A stretch of 38,730 nucleotides of DNA from CAZEYI01 sp964422855 (GTDB taxonomy: Bacteria > Patescibacteriota > Gracilibacteria > Absconditabacterales > Absconditicoccaceae). A program made the position numbers and the translations under genes. The notes under the pieces are model-generated. The model did not search any database. It saw nothing but the letters and a program-made list of their open reading frames with translations, and was not told where the DNA came from. The DNA lies in contig CAYRCS010000006.1 of NCBI GenBank assembly GCA_964422855.1, forward strand, positions 1-38,730, written 5' to 3'. Positions 10,753-22,269 of the stretch are shown piece after piece. Each line of letters begins with the position of its first letter. Within the stretch, counting starts at the first letter, position 1.

Positions 10753-11652
10753 ATGAAAATAATCGACTTATACCAAATGGGGGCGCTGCCACACACCAGT
10801 CACATTCCAGTCATCAATGCTGGTATCGGACATTTTTCCTATACAACGATGAGTATGTTATCGTACGATCGAAAAGACAACACACTCCAAGAAGACAAAA
10901 AAAATATCATACAGCAACGACAACGATATGAAAAATATAGAAAAGAAAACAATATTCCTCTATTAGATACGGTAAGTACACGAGAAGAAAAGATCAATGA
11001 AAAACAGATATACCATATGACAGGGATGGATGCGATCACATCTATGGGCGATCTCAAAAAAATATACAAAGGTGGTGTCAGAATTTTCCAACCACGACGA
11101 GAAGAAAATAATGCTTGGGGAGAGTCGTATCGCAGCAATAGTGGATGACTCAACCAACGAGGTATGCAAGCCATACAACGATTGGGTTCTCAAACTGCGA
11201 TCATAGATTGTACAAATGCTCACCCTACTACGATACACGAATTGTCTGAGATATATCACAAACCAATGATAATTCGTAGTAGTAGTAGGTCTCTGCACCC
11301 AAGTATCTACAATTATGAAGATGATATACTAGAAAGTATAACAGACAATTGATGATTGATTTGTATTCCACTGGATCAAAACAATATCGGAGACAATACA
11401 ATAGATACACGAATACAGCATATCAGATATATGATCAGCAAACGATGAGATAAAAATATAGCCTTTGCATCAGGACGAAATGCAACACTCAGTACAGAGT
11501 ACATAGAGCGAACAAGTCATACACAGGATATCAACCACATAGCAGAACAACTCACCAAAAATTTTGGCAAGAAAGTTACCGAAAAAATATTACGAAACAA
11601 CGCATATCATTTTCTCAAAAAACATTTCGCAGGCAAGAAGGAAATTAATTAA
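10753..11652 (+). CDS. peptidase M19 (membrane dipeptidase)-like protein, probably degenerate
   Basis: The 299-residue product resembles renal/membrane dipeptidase M19 in its second half. GLNQRGMQAIQRLGSQTAII corresponds to the usual lt..G..vv..mn.lG...D block. PTTIHELSEIYHKPMIIRSS follows it, in place of the segment leading to the SHS metal-binding motif. Then comes ..DILESITDNGGLICIPLD, in place of ....iaenGGviGv. The His residues that bind zinc in active M19 enzymes are not conserved here (RSSSR where SHSN/SHSS is expected), so activity is doubtful. GGAG lies nine bases before the start. The gene ends five bases from the convergent gene on the other strand. Fold assignment is moderate; enzymatic function is not supported. 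Confidence 0.45.
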
Positions 11653-11657
11653 TGATG

Positions 11658-12269
11658 CTATGCGATATCATCATCTCATAATATGGCAGCCTCATACATA
11701 TCTGTTTTGATAGTCATACGAAGTTCTGAAGTAATCAAGATCGTGCACAATCCATGGAGCAATATCCACACAGGCAACATCGATACAATACGAGCTACAA
11801 GATCCACATTTGCTCACTGCCCCACCAATCACAAGATAACATCTTGTGAAAGCCCCAAGCCAGTCAACACGATCCATAATGTTAACAACATACTAGTTGC
11901 AGCCAAAGGCACGAGCAAAATATACAAGGCTCTCTGTAATGAATCTTCACTAGGCATACGTACAGTAATTTGCGATTGCTTGTACAGTACAAATAGAAGG
12001 GCAAAATATATAATTAACACTATAGTAGCTTTAGCAGCAGCAAGAAATCATGCAAGACTTGTATATCAAATTCATACAAACATAACATCAGGATTGTCAG
12101 ACAAGAAACCTATCAAGAGATCGATACTCTGCATAAGTGCCAAAGATATGGTGCCTAATATATAATTTCCTAGGACGATTTTTATCATATTTTCTAATCC
12201 CAAAACAACAGATATCACAACCAATATCAGAGCAATTGCTATAAACGCATAACTAATAATATTTTCCAT
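11658..12269 (-). CDS. polytopic membrane protein of unknown function
   Basis: A 203-residue hydrophobic protein with about five transmembrane segments. The first (AFIAIALILVVISVVLGLE) begins at the N-terminus. Others include a helix before YKQSQITVRM and LLVPLAATSMLLTLWIVLTG. Four TGA glycines occur, so the frame stays open only under code 25. The stop is TAG. It is convergent with the M19-like gene, with five bases between stop codons, and divergent from the prepilin gene. The start is uncertain: ATG at 12269 is used, but an in-frame alternative at 12299 would add ten residues. I do not recognise the family. Confidence 0.6.
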
Positions 12270-12338
12270 ATAGCCAACAAAGATTGCAAAACACAGCACA
12301 TTGTATAAGGTGCTAGTACCATTTACATACAGCTTTGC

Positions 12339-13004
12339 ATGGCCTTTGCAAGAAGAGCTTTTACGCTCCTAGAGATAATCGTAGCTATCGCAGTGATAAG
12401 CGTAGCATTAAGCACTGCCGTATACGTACTCAACAATAGTACGCAGTTTTTACAAACCACAGAAATAAAAATCAGAAACATCAATCTAGCTAGAGAAGGC
12501 GTGGAAGCAATATTTCAGATCAGAGATACCAATCGAATGAGACGATCTAGTAACATAAATGAATGCTGGCTCAAGATAGATCCATTGGTAGATAACGATC
12601 CCAACGGCTGCTCCAATGATCCATGGATGTCGAGCGGCTATTACATACTCGAACAAACGAAACAAAATCAAACACAATATTTTAAACTCACTCCAATATT
12701 GTCCCCAGTCGATTATACCGATAGCATACAAGAGGATGAATCTATGGTAAATCTCTGCGAAGATAACGATGGGCGATATACGTGCAATGATACATGAGCA
12801 AACACACGAAGAATAGTCGAGATAAACAATCTATACAAAAAGATTTGAAACGAAGTACTCAACTGTCAAAATGGCCAATCAGTAAGCGGAGTTTTATGTG
12901 GACAAAACGATGCCAAAGAACTACAATTTTGTGTACATGTAGGAGATCGTCGCAACGATAGTATACAAACATTATGTAGTATCATCACAAATTTCCAGCA
13001 ATAA
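12339..13004 (+). CDS. type IV prepilin-like / pseudopilin protein
   Basis: A 221-residue protein starting MAFARRAFTLLEIIVAIAVI, a class III prepilin leader: short basic leader, cleavage before Phe, Glu at mature position 5 and a hydrophobic alpha-1 helix. The cleavage site has Ala instead of the usual Gly at -1. The remainder (NINLAREGVEAIFQIRDTNR, then a Cys-containing polar C-terminal part with about eight cysteines) is typical of minor pilins or pseudopilins with disulfides. Prepilin peptidase is not in this window. It heads a run of plus-strand genes to 19343. With pilT at 37166 and the PilX-like gene at 16940 it indicates a pilus system. Confidence 0.78.
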
Positions 13005-13071
13005 AAGGCATTTGGACTTGAAAGATACGGGCTGCTCTATATAAAGAAACCACTTTAGAAAATCGTCGACT

Positions 13072-15258
13072 ATGGATATCAAACAAATAGACGAATTTTT
13101 CGGATACAAACCATTTTTTTCTACCGATACACAAATTTTGGTAGATGATATTGTACAAAAAGCAAGTAAATACCTACCAACAGAGCAGCTCACCCTAATA
13201 CAAGAGACCTATGAATTTGCTCGTAGTGCGCATACGGATATTTTGAGATTGTCTGACGAACCATATATCGTACATCCACTCAGAGCAACACAGTTCTTGA
13301 TGGAAATCAAGCCAGACATAGCTTCTATCCAATGATGTATACTCCACGATGTCATAGAAGATACTGCCATCACATACGAAGAAGTTCATAAAAAATTTGG
13401 CGAAGAAGTTGCAAATATATGTGAATGATTAGTAAAAGTTTCTAAGATAAAATACAAAGGAGAAGACAGACAAATCGAAACATTAAAAAAAACATTTCTC
13501 GCTATGGCTAAGGACCTGAGAGTTATTTTTATAAAACTCGCAGACCGTATACACAATATACAGACGCTCCACTACCATCCCAAAAAAGAAAAACAAGAAA
13601 AAATAGCTAACGAAACGCTCAAGATTTTTGTACCTATAGCCAAGAGACTCTGACTATATCAATATCAACTATATCTCGAAAATGGGTGTTTTAGCATTCT
13701 CCATCCAGAAGAATTTCACAATATCGTTCAGTATCTCAAAAAAATATATCCTACCAAACAACAATACGTAGAAAAATGAACCAAAAAACTGCAAGATATC
13801 TTACAAAAAGAAGGAATTCATTGATCTACTATTAAGTGAAGACTCAAAAGCCCATACAGAATTCGACAAAAGATGAGCAAATGAGCTGCAAATGATTATA
13901 GCCAAGTATTGGATACACTAGCATATAGGATCATAACCAGAGACGTGGCAGAAAGTTATTTGTGTTTGTGATTGATACACAAATACTACACTCCCATGAT
14001 CAAAAACATTAAAGACTATATAGCCATACCAAAATTCAATGGATATCAAAGTTTACATACCACAATACTCGGTATGTTTGATTTTCCTGTAGAGATACAA
14101 ATCAGGACCTATGAGATGGATGAGATAGCAGAATTTGGAGTTGCTGCACATTACGGATACTCGGATACTGGAGCATCAATTGCTATCCCAAAAAATCAAG
14201 CAGAATGGATTAAAAAATTGCAGGATATGGTAAATACATATCAAACATTAGACGATAAAGAATGATTCAAAAACGAGCTAAATATCGAGATGCTCAATAA
14301 AACAACGTTCCTCTATACACCAAAAGGAGACATAGTAGAATTATCTCAGTGAGCTAGTGTTTTAGATTTTGCATTTCACGTACACACCAACGTAGGACTG
14401 ACTTTCAAAAACGCTTTGGTAAACCGAGAAATCAAACCTATAAACTATATTCCAAAAACTGGCGATGTCGTAATGATCCAAACATGGAAAAATAAATATA
14501 CTGCAAACAAATCACGGTTAGAGTATCTCCATACACCAAGCGCCAAAGCAAACCTCAATAGATATATCAAGAACAAAGAAAAAGATGAAACACTCAAACA
14601 CATTATAGCAGAACTCAACAAAAAACTCAAAGAATTAAATCTCCCTATGTTCCGCACACAGGAAGACAAAATACACAAGTTATACGATAATGCCGAAATA
14701 GAAAAAAAACTTATGGAGGTTGCTGACAAAAAATCTAACATCAACAGAATCATAAAAAGCGCATATCCAGAAGAACACGGGCAGATAGTAGTCAAAGCAA
14801 AAAAAACTATACAGATCTTAGATAGCGCAATCATCGATGGCAACCAATTACTCAACTACGAATTGTGCCCTGAGTGCAAACCAACTATAGAAGACAAAAT
14901 TATCGCCAAATCAGGAAGACATGGTATCAAGATCCATGCAATGCGCTGCAAAGCACTCAAAACAGTAAATTACGCACACTTATTAGAAACACATCGACTA
15001 TGACAGGAGCCAAATCATTATGTATTATCACTCACTATCGACATCCCAAACAAAAATAATAATATGCTACAAATTATGCAAAAGATAAACGATCTTCGTA
15101 TGCACGTCATGCATGTAGGCATGAGAAACATATCTGCAGAACTATCCGAATTAGATATAGAGGTACAATATACAAATCCTACACAGATAGACTTCTTACT
15201 AACAGATATCAAAAAATATTTGAGCATCGTAACTATCAAAAAAAGACAATTATCCTAA
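13072..15258 (+). CDS. bifunctional (p)ppGpp synthetase/hydrolase, RelA/SpoT family
   Basis: Makes and degrades the stringent-response alarmone (p)ppGpp from GTP/GDP and ATP. The 728-residue, full-length protein has an HD hydrolase domain with ILHDVIED near residues 90-97 and KLADRIHNI further on. The synthetase domain starts about residue 285 and contains KDYIAIPKFNGYQSLHTT and EIQIRTYEMDEIAEFGVAAH. A TGS domain follows from about 410 (FLYTPKGDIVEL). A Cys-containing zinc-finger-like region (LCPECKP) lies near 600, and an ACT-like C-terminus ends the protein. Both catalytic domains look intact, which suggests SpoT/Rel-type bifunctionality. Many TGA glycines occur. It sits between pilus-like genes, possibly in one transcript. 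Confidence 0.94.
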
Positions 15259-15268
15259 ACAACAAAAT

Positions 15269-15547
15269 ATGGACGGACTACTCAGCAGCGATAGCGTACT
15301 GCAGCTACAAGGAGTACAACAAATAATAAATTGGTTGCTTAGTTTTTTCATATTTTGTTGGATATTATCCATCATTTGGGTAAGTAAAGATATACGCGCC
15401 AGAACCAATAGCATTACATTGCAGTGTGTATGTATACTCATTATTACTATATGTACACCGATCATTTGACTTCCCATCTATCGAACGATAAGGCCACTCA
15501 AATACAAATCATTTTATGAAAATACCACCAAAGATGAACAAATATAG
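15269..15547 (+). CDS. small two-helix membrane protein
   Basis: The 92-residue product has two hydrophobic segments, about residues 19-37 (QIINWLLSFFIFCWILSIIW) and 50-68 (LQCVCILIITICTPIIGLPI). A short positively charged linker with Arg/Lys joins them, and the tail is polar and charged. It starts 10 bases after the RelA/SpoT stop and its end overlaps the next gene's start, so it is probably in the same transcript. One TGA glycine lies in the second helix. No family recognised. Confidence 0.6.
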
Positions 15548-16937
15548 CAAAGTATTTAAGCCATTTGATATACGTGCCATATACAACGAAGATATAGACG
15601 AGCAATTTGCACAAGGCATGTGATATGCTTTTGGTATACGATGCAATAAACAAAACAAAACAAAAATATTGATCGCCAATGACACAAGACCAGCAAACAA
15701 GCGTCTAATAGAAGCCTTTGTTGAAGGGATAAAACACGCAACAACAGCAGATATAACATACGCAAATTTACCAGCACAGGATGAAGATAGTATAGACTTG
15801 CCTTACGGTGCATGCAGCACAAGTTTAGCATACTACCTTGTACAACATTGATTTGATTACGCAGTTATATTCACAGCTTCCCACAATCCAAAAGAATATG
15901 TATGACTCAAGATAGTAGACAGCAAGGCAGATTTTGTGCCATCAGATACCTTGCGCAATATGTATGAAACATATACATGCGACACTACCAATACATACCC
16001 TATAACCAAACATACGGCCACAGACATACAAAGCGTTATACAAGACAATACAAATAAATATATACAAGCTGCTGGCAAAATACAAAAAAAATATAAAGTA
16101 GTTGTAGATTTTTCAAATGGTTCGTGATGTACACGAGAGTATACACTGATACAAAAAATGCAGCAAGAAAATTTGTTGGATGTTATTTGTATCAATACAG
16201 CAGCAGATGGGACATTCCCTGGACACGAATCCGATACATCCAATCCAGAATGCTACGAACAACTCATACATGAAGTACAAAAACAACAAGCAGATATGGG
16301 GGTAATGTTTGATGGAGATCTGGATAGAATCGGTATTGTAGACAACGCTGGCAACATCATACCATGAGATACCATAGGATGTTTGTTAGCAAAAAAATAT
16401 CTCAACATCCAATCAAATCAAACCATATATATGGACGTATTGTGTTCAGGAGATCTATATGATACGATAATAAAATATGGAGGCACTCCTGTAATAACAA
16501 AAACAGGAAGAGCTCTTATGACTCCATCACTCAAAACAGACCAAGCATTGCTGGGCATAGAATTTAGTGGTCATATTATGTACAGATCATCAGGATATAT
16601 AGAACAACCGCTAATGGTAGCTATAGATATATTACAAGTATTGGATGACGAACAAAGATCGCTCAATACAATATCTGAAAATTACAAAAAATGGTATCGC
16701 AAGCCACTCTTATCTATCAAAGTAGACAACCCAGATCAATGCATAACAAACATAGAAAAATTATATAAAACATACGACATACAACACATCGACGGGCTCA
16801 ATATATATAGTACAGACTTACGTCTCACTGTAAGAAAATCAAATACAGAGCCCAAGATAAGAATTGCACTAGAAACAAAAGACGAGATGTCCCGACAGAC
16901 AAATATGGATCATATCCTTCAATCTATACAAATATAA
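15534..16937 (+). CDS. phosphomannomutase / phosphoglucomutase
   Basis: Alpha-D-phosphohexomutase that interconverts sugar 1- and 6-phosphates and feeds nucleotide-sugar synthesis for surface polysaccharides. All four family signatures are present in the 467-residue protein. They are the FKPFDIRAIY start, the phosphoserine loop TASHNP (Ser about 116), the metal site DGDLDR (about 260-265), the sugar-binding EFSGH, and the phosphate-binding RKSNTEP near residue 434. The DIRAIY start and EFSGH loop match the PMM/PGM (AlgC-like) branch better than GlmM. The start is either 15516 or 15534; both overlap the preceding gene. The MraY and ligase genes nearby give a plausible use for the product. Confidence 0.92.
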
Positions 16938-16939
16938 AA

Positions 16940-18022
16940 ATGGCTCTATCATTTATTATCCTCACATTACTCATAGCTGGTTCTATAATTGCAGGATCAT
17001 ATACTATATATCTTCCATTTTTCATGAGCATGCAACAGAATGCTCAACAAGTAGAAGCATACTATATGGCTCGTGCTGCGATAGAAAGATGACATTTAGC
17101 AACAAAATATCATCCATTGTGATTTGCATGATCTGGTGGTTTCAACAGTAACGGACAACGATGACCATCGGGAGAAGATAGTATAACGCCATACATAGAC
17201 ATAGCAACAATGTGACGGACCACCAACAACCAAGACGAATCAGACAAAGACAACAAAATATACGTAGACTCATCCATCAAAATATATTTGTGATACGACA
17301 ACACAAGCAATCCTGAACAATACTATCAAGACATACCAAATTACATCAAATACGAATGAAGTGAAGTTTCCATAGATATACAAATCCCATCTGAACTCAA
17401 AGAAGCACTAGGAGAAGAAGATAATTTGTTATGTGATTCTGAAGAGCCATGATGTGATAGCAACAACGATACTATATACGATGACGTCATCATACATCGA
17501 GATCGAAAAGGCCAGGAATGACGCTGAGCTTTTACAATAATACCCTATACAGAACTAGCGATCTGAGAGGGTAGGAGAGATTGGAATGTAGACTATAATG
17601 AAGATACCAATATCAGAGAAAGTATCATAAATATAGAAACCTTGCCAACGCTGTCTTTTGCTGATACATTCAATCCTCTTGCACAAAATAATGGACCAGA
17701 TGCAAAGACATGACACAATCTGAGTTGAACTATATTATCTGGGATACAAAGCCAAACATTTAGCGACCTATTGGCAAACAATAAGATAGAATACAATATG
17801 ATATGATTGCATATGTTGTATCCTGTTATGAGAAGAGATGCTAAGTTATATCCATACCTGAGCTATACAATAAATGGAGAGCACAAACTAGCTGAGCCAA
17901 TGAATACCATACAAGCCTATGCACAGATACATCAAAATCATATTACTATACAATCCACCAAACCAAATATACTCACACAACAAAAAGGGAGCTTTACCAT
18001 AAGCACAAGCGCAAATGAATAG
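16940..18022 (+). CDS. PilX-like surface protein with N-terminal membrane helix
   Basis: A 360-residue protein with an N-terminal hydrophobic segment (LSFIILTLLIAGSIIAGSYT). Then comes AQQVEAYYMARAAIERGHLA, a pattern like the start of PilX/PilV-type minor pilin assembly proteins, where repeated short Ala/Glu residues extend the helix. The rest is polar, rich in Asn, Asp, Tyr and Ser, and beta-prone. It has a large number of TGA glycines. It begins two bases after the phosphohexomutase stop and overlaps the following gene by eight bases, so the genes are translationally linked. Membership in the pilus system is inference from the N-terminus and from the prepilin gene at 12339. Confidence 0.5.
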
Positions 18023-19343
18023 CAATCCAAATACAGGCAAATTATTTATCATAGGATGATCTGTAGGATTACTAGCTTCTGTTATTTTTTTGTGACGAGC
18101 TCTATTTGAAAGTGATCCAAGCACCACAATAGAACAACCAATAATAACAGGTGCAGTTATAGAACAACTTAGTGGCAATCAAGACCAAGTTACTACCTTG
18201 GTAGCCAGTTGAGATATAGACAATAGCATAGACATACTCATACCAGAAATAATGGCAAGTATCGCATTAGCAAATATAGTAAAACAAGCCGAAACAGACA
18301 ACAATATACAAATACGCATATGGATAAGTACAGGACAATCATACCCTGATAAAGAAAGGATCAAAATATTATCCTGACAGTATGATATTATAGTGCTACC
18401 AAGTGAAAAACTAACAGAATATAGCGATATAGCAGGCAAGATGGAGATGGGAGAAAGTCTTCGTCCTTTTGTACATGCATCGTTTGGTCAGATAGTGGAA
18501 AACAATAAATTCAGCTATATCCCTATCGGACTAGACCCTTTCATAACACGAACACATAAAGACAGCACATTAAATACAAACTCTATATCTACTCTATTCA
18601 ATCAAATAGCTCTACGAACACAAAACAAAAAACTATGAATCCCTCTATTGTTCGGAGCCGATACAGAAGATATAAATACATGGAAAGAATGATCAGAAAC
18701 CTATCCACATCAATTGTTTTTCATATACACCATATTCAATGATATCATAACATCACTAGATACCAGTGGCCTCAAAAGTTTGATAGACGTAGTTAATTAC
18801 AAAACAGCATCAACACGAGACAGCAACAATTTCAAGGAGCTTATAAAAAGAATTTGAGATAGAGATGTATCCTGCAAACAATATCCAGACATATGTATAC
18901 GAACATATAACTTTGCAACAGCAAGATTTGGGTTCTTATCAGATACATATTATCTACAAAAATACTTTAGTACCCAAGATACGGAACCAGTCGTTGGACC
19001 ATTTATTACAAAACAAAACTCCTATCCGACAAGAGCACGATGAGCCATCGTCCACAAAAAAACACAAAACCTTATAAGCTCTATGCAATTTCTCAATACA
19101 CTGCTTAGTGTAAGTATCCAGTCATGAAATCGACAGGCTCCGCTTATCAATCCATACAATGGACAAGCAGATATAAGCAATATCAAACGATTTGATAATC
19201 AGCGAGATAGACAGAAAATTATACGATACAGCGATCAAATACAGACACAACTTATAGATCAGACTCCATTGACCGATCTTCTACAAAACAATTATAACAC
19301 AAATCTGTTCATGCAAGTATCTCGACCGAAGATTACTTTTTAG
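18015..19343 (+). CDS. membrane-anchored extracellular solute-binding-like protein
   Basis: A 442-residue protein with an N-terminal anchor (KLFIIGGSVGLLASVIFLG) and a large outside domain. Features recall ABC-transporter extracellular solute-binding proteins of the maltose-binding class: GQYDIIVLPSEKL after the first segment, FSYIPIGLDPFI, and later TYNFATARFGFLSDTYYLQK. No transporter permease or ATPase gene is adjacent. In this setting, after a pilin-like gene, it may serve as a surface-bound protein. The start ATG overlaps the previous stop by eight bases. Its TAG stop overlaps the 3' end of the opposite-strand gene by 11 bases. The fold call is from memory and only tentative. Confidence 0.4.
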
Positions 19344-19875
19344 CAGATCTAATAACGACCAGACCTCCAACATCTTCTTCATTATCAATACTATAGTCTT
19401 CGATAGCATTTTCTTTTTGTGCCTGTAATTCTTCCTCTGGAGTACGCTTTATAAGAGGTTCTTGAAGCAATATACCTTGATATAAGAGATCTCCAATATC
19501 TATCGTTTCGTTTTTTTCACTTATAGGAAATATCGGATCAGCTCACTGATCTTGAAGGTGTGATTCAGAAAGGACAAACAGTCCCTTATACTCATCGACC
19601 CATACGTGTCTAACATATCACTCACCAGATACATCAGATACGTCATCTATATCACAAGACAAACCTTCAAGCGTTGCAATTATACTAGAATTGTCTATTG
19701 ATTGGAGGTGTAATATAGTTGATATTCACTCTGATCTCAAGTTTGGGATACTATCCAACATCAAGTCGACAATGGAAACAGTATCGCGTGAGCCAGGATT
19801 GAGTAAGAGGTCACTAACTTTGATAGATGTCTTTTGCATCAGCAAAAACATAATAAACATAAACGCTAAAATCAT
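19333..19875 (-). CDS. hypothetical protein with N-terminal membrane anchor
   Basis: A 180-residue protein with a hydrophobic N-terminus (MILAFMFIMFLLMQ) and a polar, acidic remainder (DIDDVSDVSGEG; a Glu-rich stretch near residues 145-170). It probably has a single transmembrane segment with an exported or cytoplasmic acidic domain. No family recognised. Three TGA glycines keep the frame open. The stop overlaps the plus-strand gene that ends at 19343, a tail-to-tail overlap of 11 bases. It is divergent from tilS; the 24 bases between the two start codons leave little room for separate promoters. Confidence 0.5.
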
Positions 19876-19899
19876 AAATATTTACGGTAAAATTGCAAG

Positions 19900-21144
19900 A
19901 TGCCTACAAATCCTCTAACAGGACTCATACACAAAGATCAGAAAATCCTCTGTGCCGTATCGGGTTGACCAGATAGTATGCGAATGTGGCACACAATATT
20001 AGATTTTTGGCAAACACAAAAATGGGATACCAAAAACATCGTAGTCCTCTACTGCGATCACCAAACTAGAACAAATAAAGCACGAAATATAATACAGTCA
20101 TATAATGACAATAGATGCACACTCACCAAAGCAACAAGATCATGAAAAAACAACAAAACCGAAGCCTCAATGAGACAACGAAGATATGAACAGATACAAA
20201 AAACCGCAACAAAATATAAGGCTAATATAATCATATTTGGACACAACCTAACAGATCGCATAGAAAGTGCGTTTATCAACATGCTTCGTGGTTGTAGCAT
20301 ACAGTGACTCACAAGCCTAAAAAACGTAGAATATAATCATCCTCTATTGCCAAACCACATAATCTATAGACCCTTGGCTGATACAGCAAAAGAAGATATT
20401 ACAAAACTCTGTAAACAGTACAAAATACCATATGAGACAGATCCAACAAACAAAGAAAATAGCTATAGTCTAAGAAATAAATTAAGAAACGACATACTCA
20501 AAAAGTTGTACAAACAAGCCAATCAAGGCAAAAATGGTAACGCATTCCACCAGAGTCGAAAAAACATTTTTTCTACAATCGAAAAAATACCAACCACCAT
20601 ACATCGAACAAAACTCGATACACATCCAGATCGAAAAGCAAAACGATCATATACATACAGCCAAGACAAAAAATTATTAACTACAGATGATCTCTATCAG
20701 CTTTGCCAACAACAGCAACAAAAAAACAATATTACCCAAAAAATACTAGATGAACTACAGCAGTTTTGTATGCACAAACATCAAGGACACAAGTATCGAA
20801 ATGGCATGTATTTCTTCGCGAGCAAAAAAACAATACTCATAATAGCAGCACCCAAAAATTTCTGGCTGAGAAAAAAAAGCATGAAGAAAAAGATCGTGAA
20901 TACAACAACGCAACGAGACAAACTAAAACTAGAAACTCCAAAAGAGTATCTATGACAACATATCCAATATATCACACAAGACGGCTACAAAAACGGAAGC
21001 AAGTCACGAAGCAAACGATGTATCAATCAAAAAATTCCTCTAATACGAAGAAATCATATTCCAGTGATTGTAAAGTCAAAACAAATTACTAAAATCTACA
21101 CAACATTTATCCCCAACTGATACATATGAACCCTTACACCATAA
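19900..21144 (+). CDS. tilS: tRNA(Ile)-lysidine synthase
   Basis: Attaches lysine to C34 of the tRNA-Ile CAU anticodon so that it reads AUA, using ATP; essential in nearly all bacteria. The 414-residue product carries the PP-loop SGGPDS at residues 21-26. The second Gly is a TGA codon (19966-19968), so the catalytic loop exists only under code 25. FGHNLTDRIESAFINMLRG is the second family motif (usually AHH.DD..ET...RL.RG). The C-terminal part is Lys/Gln-rich and poorly conserved, as is usual. AUA isoleucine codons are frequent in this window, in line with need. The 3' end overlaps the next gene by 19 bases. Confidence 0.9.
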
Positions 21145-21512
21145 TTACTATAGCTGCAATCTGGGCAATAGTACTGATCATAAGTATAGTAGTACATCAA
21201 AGTGGGATACACAAAAAAAACAAAATAGAGAAAAATCTTACAGAACGTATCGACACATTACGACACGATGCATTCATCCAGCACAAAGATTTTGATGCAA
21301 TAGCAAAAAAACGACTTAAGATAAATCAAACAGAATGATACACGCACAATCGAGCAAGTATGGAATCTGATGTAACATCAATACGGTGAGAACAGACAGC
21401 CAAATCAATCTCTATAGAATACAAAAAATACGAAGCAATAAGCTGGTACGCTCGTATAGGATGAATAATCGCAAATATATGTAGTATAGGAATATATCGA
21501 CTCTTAGCCTAA
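21126..21512 (+). CDS. small membrane protein of unknown function
   Basis: A 128-residue protein with an N-terminal transmembrane helix (IITIAAIWAIVLIISIVVHQ), a charged central region rich in Lys, Glu and Asp that probably forms a helix, and a second hydrophobic segment near the C-terminus (RIGGIIANICSIGIYRLL). TGA codes glycine in the middle and in the last helix. The start lies inside the end of tilS, so translational coupling is likely. The stop overlaps the convergent small gene by nine bases. No family recognised. Confidence 0.55.
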
Positions 21513-21722
21513 TCACATATCATTTTTTTCTTTTCTTAAGGCTTCTTCAAATCTGTCCAAACTAGGAGGAATTTGATTTGCAGAATATTTTTTCTTTCCA
21601 GCAGATGCATTTGGATTTGTACCTACAGTAGTACGAAGTTCTTCATATCATCTCCAAAGAGTACTGCCTATCGTTTTTGCAACATTATCTTGAGAACTAG
21701 GAATAATTGGCGTATCACTCAT
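21504..21722 (-). CDS. small hypothetical protein
   Basis: A 72-residue polar protein (starts MSDTPIIPSSQDNVAKTIGS; contains KKKYSANQIPPSLDRFEEAL). There is no signal or membrane segment. TGA encodes glycine in WRGYEEL and near the C-terminus. It follows the AMMECR1-like gene by five bases on the same strand, so it is probably the second gene of a two-gene transcript. The stop overlaps the end of the plus-strand gene by nine bases. Function unknown. Confidence 0.5.
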
Positions 21723-21727
21723 CGATA

Positions 21728-22186
21728 TTATGCAGTAGCTAAAACATAGGTACTTCTTTTGGTACGAAAAGAATAGAGAACCACCTTGCCTGACAATTGA
21801 TTTTTCTGCTGACAAACTTGGATAGCTTGCTTCATATCTTTGATCCCAGCGGTGCCTGGCAAGAGTACGCCACTTTTAGCGCCATCCTCATCGGCCAAAC
21901 AAACACCATATTCAGTCGGCGAACGAGCCAAAAGAGAAGTAATGTCAGGTTCTTCTTGTACATCAGTAATAACATCAACAACAAGCATATGTGTTTTTGC
22001 TTCATATTGTTGTAAAACTCAACGCATCATAAGATCCAAGGATTCGGCCAAAGGCTTGGTACTACTAAGCAATCATTGCGAAGCTAGTAAAACATCTTTT
22101 TCATCATACAAAGACACAAAAAAACTGACTATATCTTGAGGTTTGTAGCCAACAAACAATACATTTTTGAGAACATCGTGAAGCAT
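21728..22186 (-). CDS. AMMECR1-like protein (divergent)
   Basis: A 152-residue soluble protein. The C-terminal part, YGVCLADEDGAKSGVLLPGT then KQAIQVCQQKNQLSGKVVLY, follows the AMMECR1 pattern (G-l-l...sG-LLPg-GI....q...a..Kagi....v...F). The N-terminal LRGCIG hallmark is replaced by LASQGLLSSTKPLAE. AMMECR1 proteins are small, widespread and of uncertain biochemistry; some co-occur with Memo and radical-SAM proteins. No such partner is seen here. The stop codon is TAA and two TGA glycines are present. Assignment rests on pattern recognition and should be treated as tentative. Confidence 0.42.
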
Positions 22187-22216
22187 ACAAATTATAACAT
22201 AGAGCTAAAGTGTCCT

Positions 22217-22244
22217 TGTGTCGACAGGACATTTTGGTACAATC
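22217..22244 (+). promoter_or_regulatory. candidate promoter upstream of tgt
   Basis: TTGTGT (22217-22222) and TACAAT (22239-22244) are spaced by 16 bases, 25 bases before the tgt start. A TGTCCT/AGGACA inverted repeat (about 22212-22232) overlaps the -35 region and could bind a regulator or fold in an RNA made from further upstream. This is inferred from sequence alone. Confidence 0.4.
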
Positions 22245-22269
22245 AGAAACAATTATTTGATCATATCGT

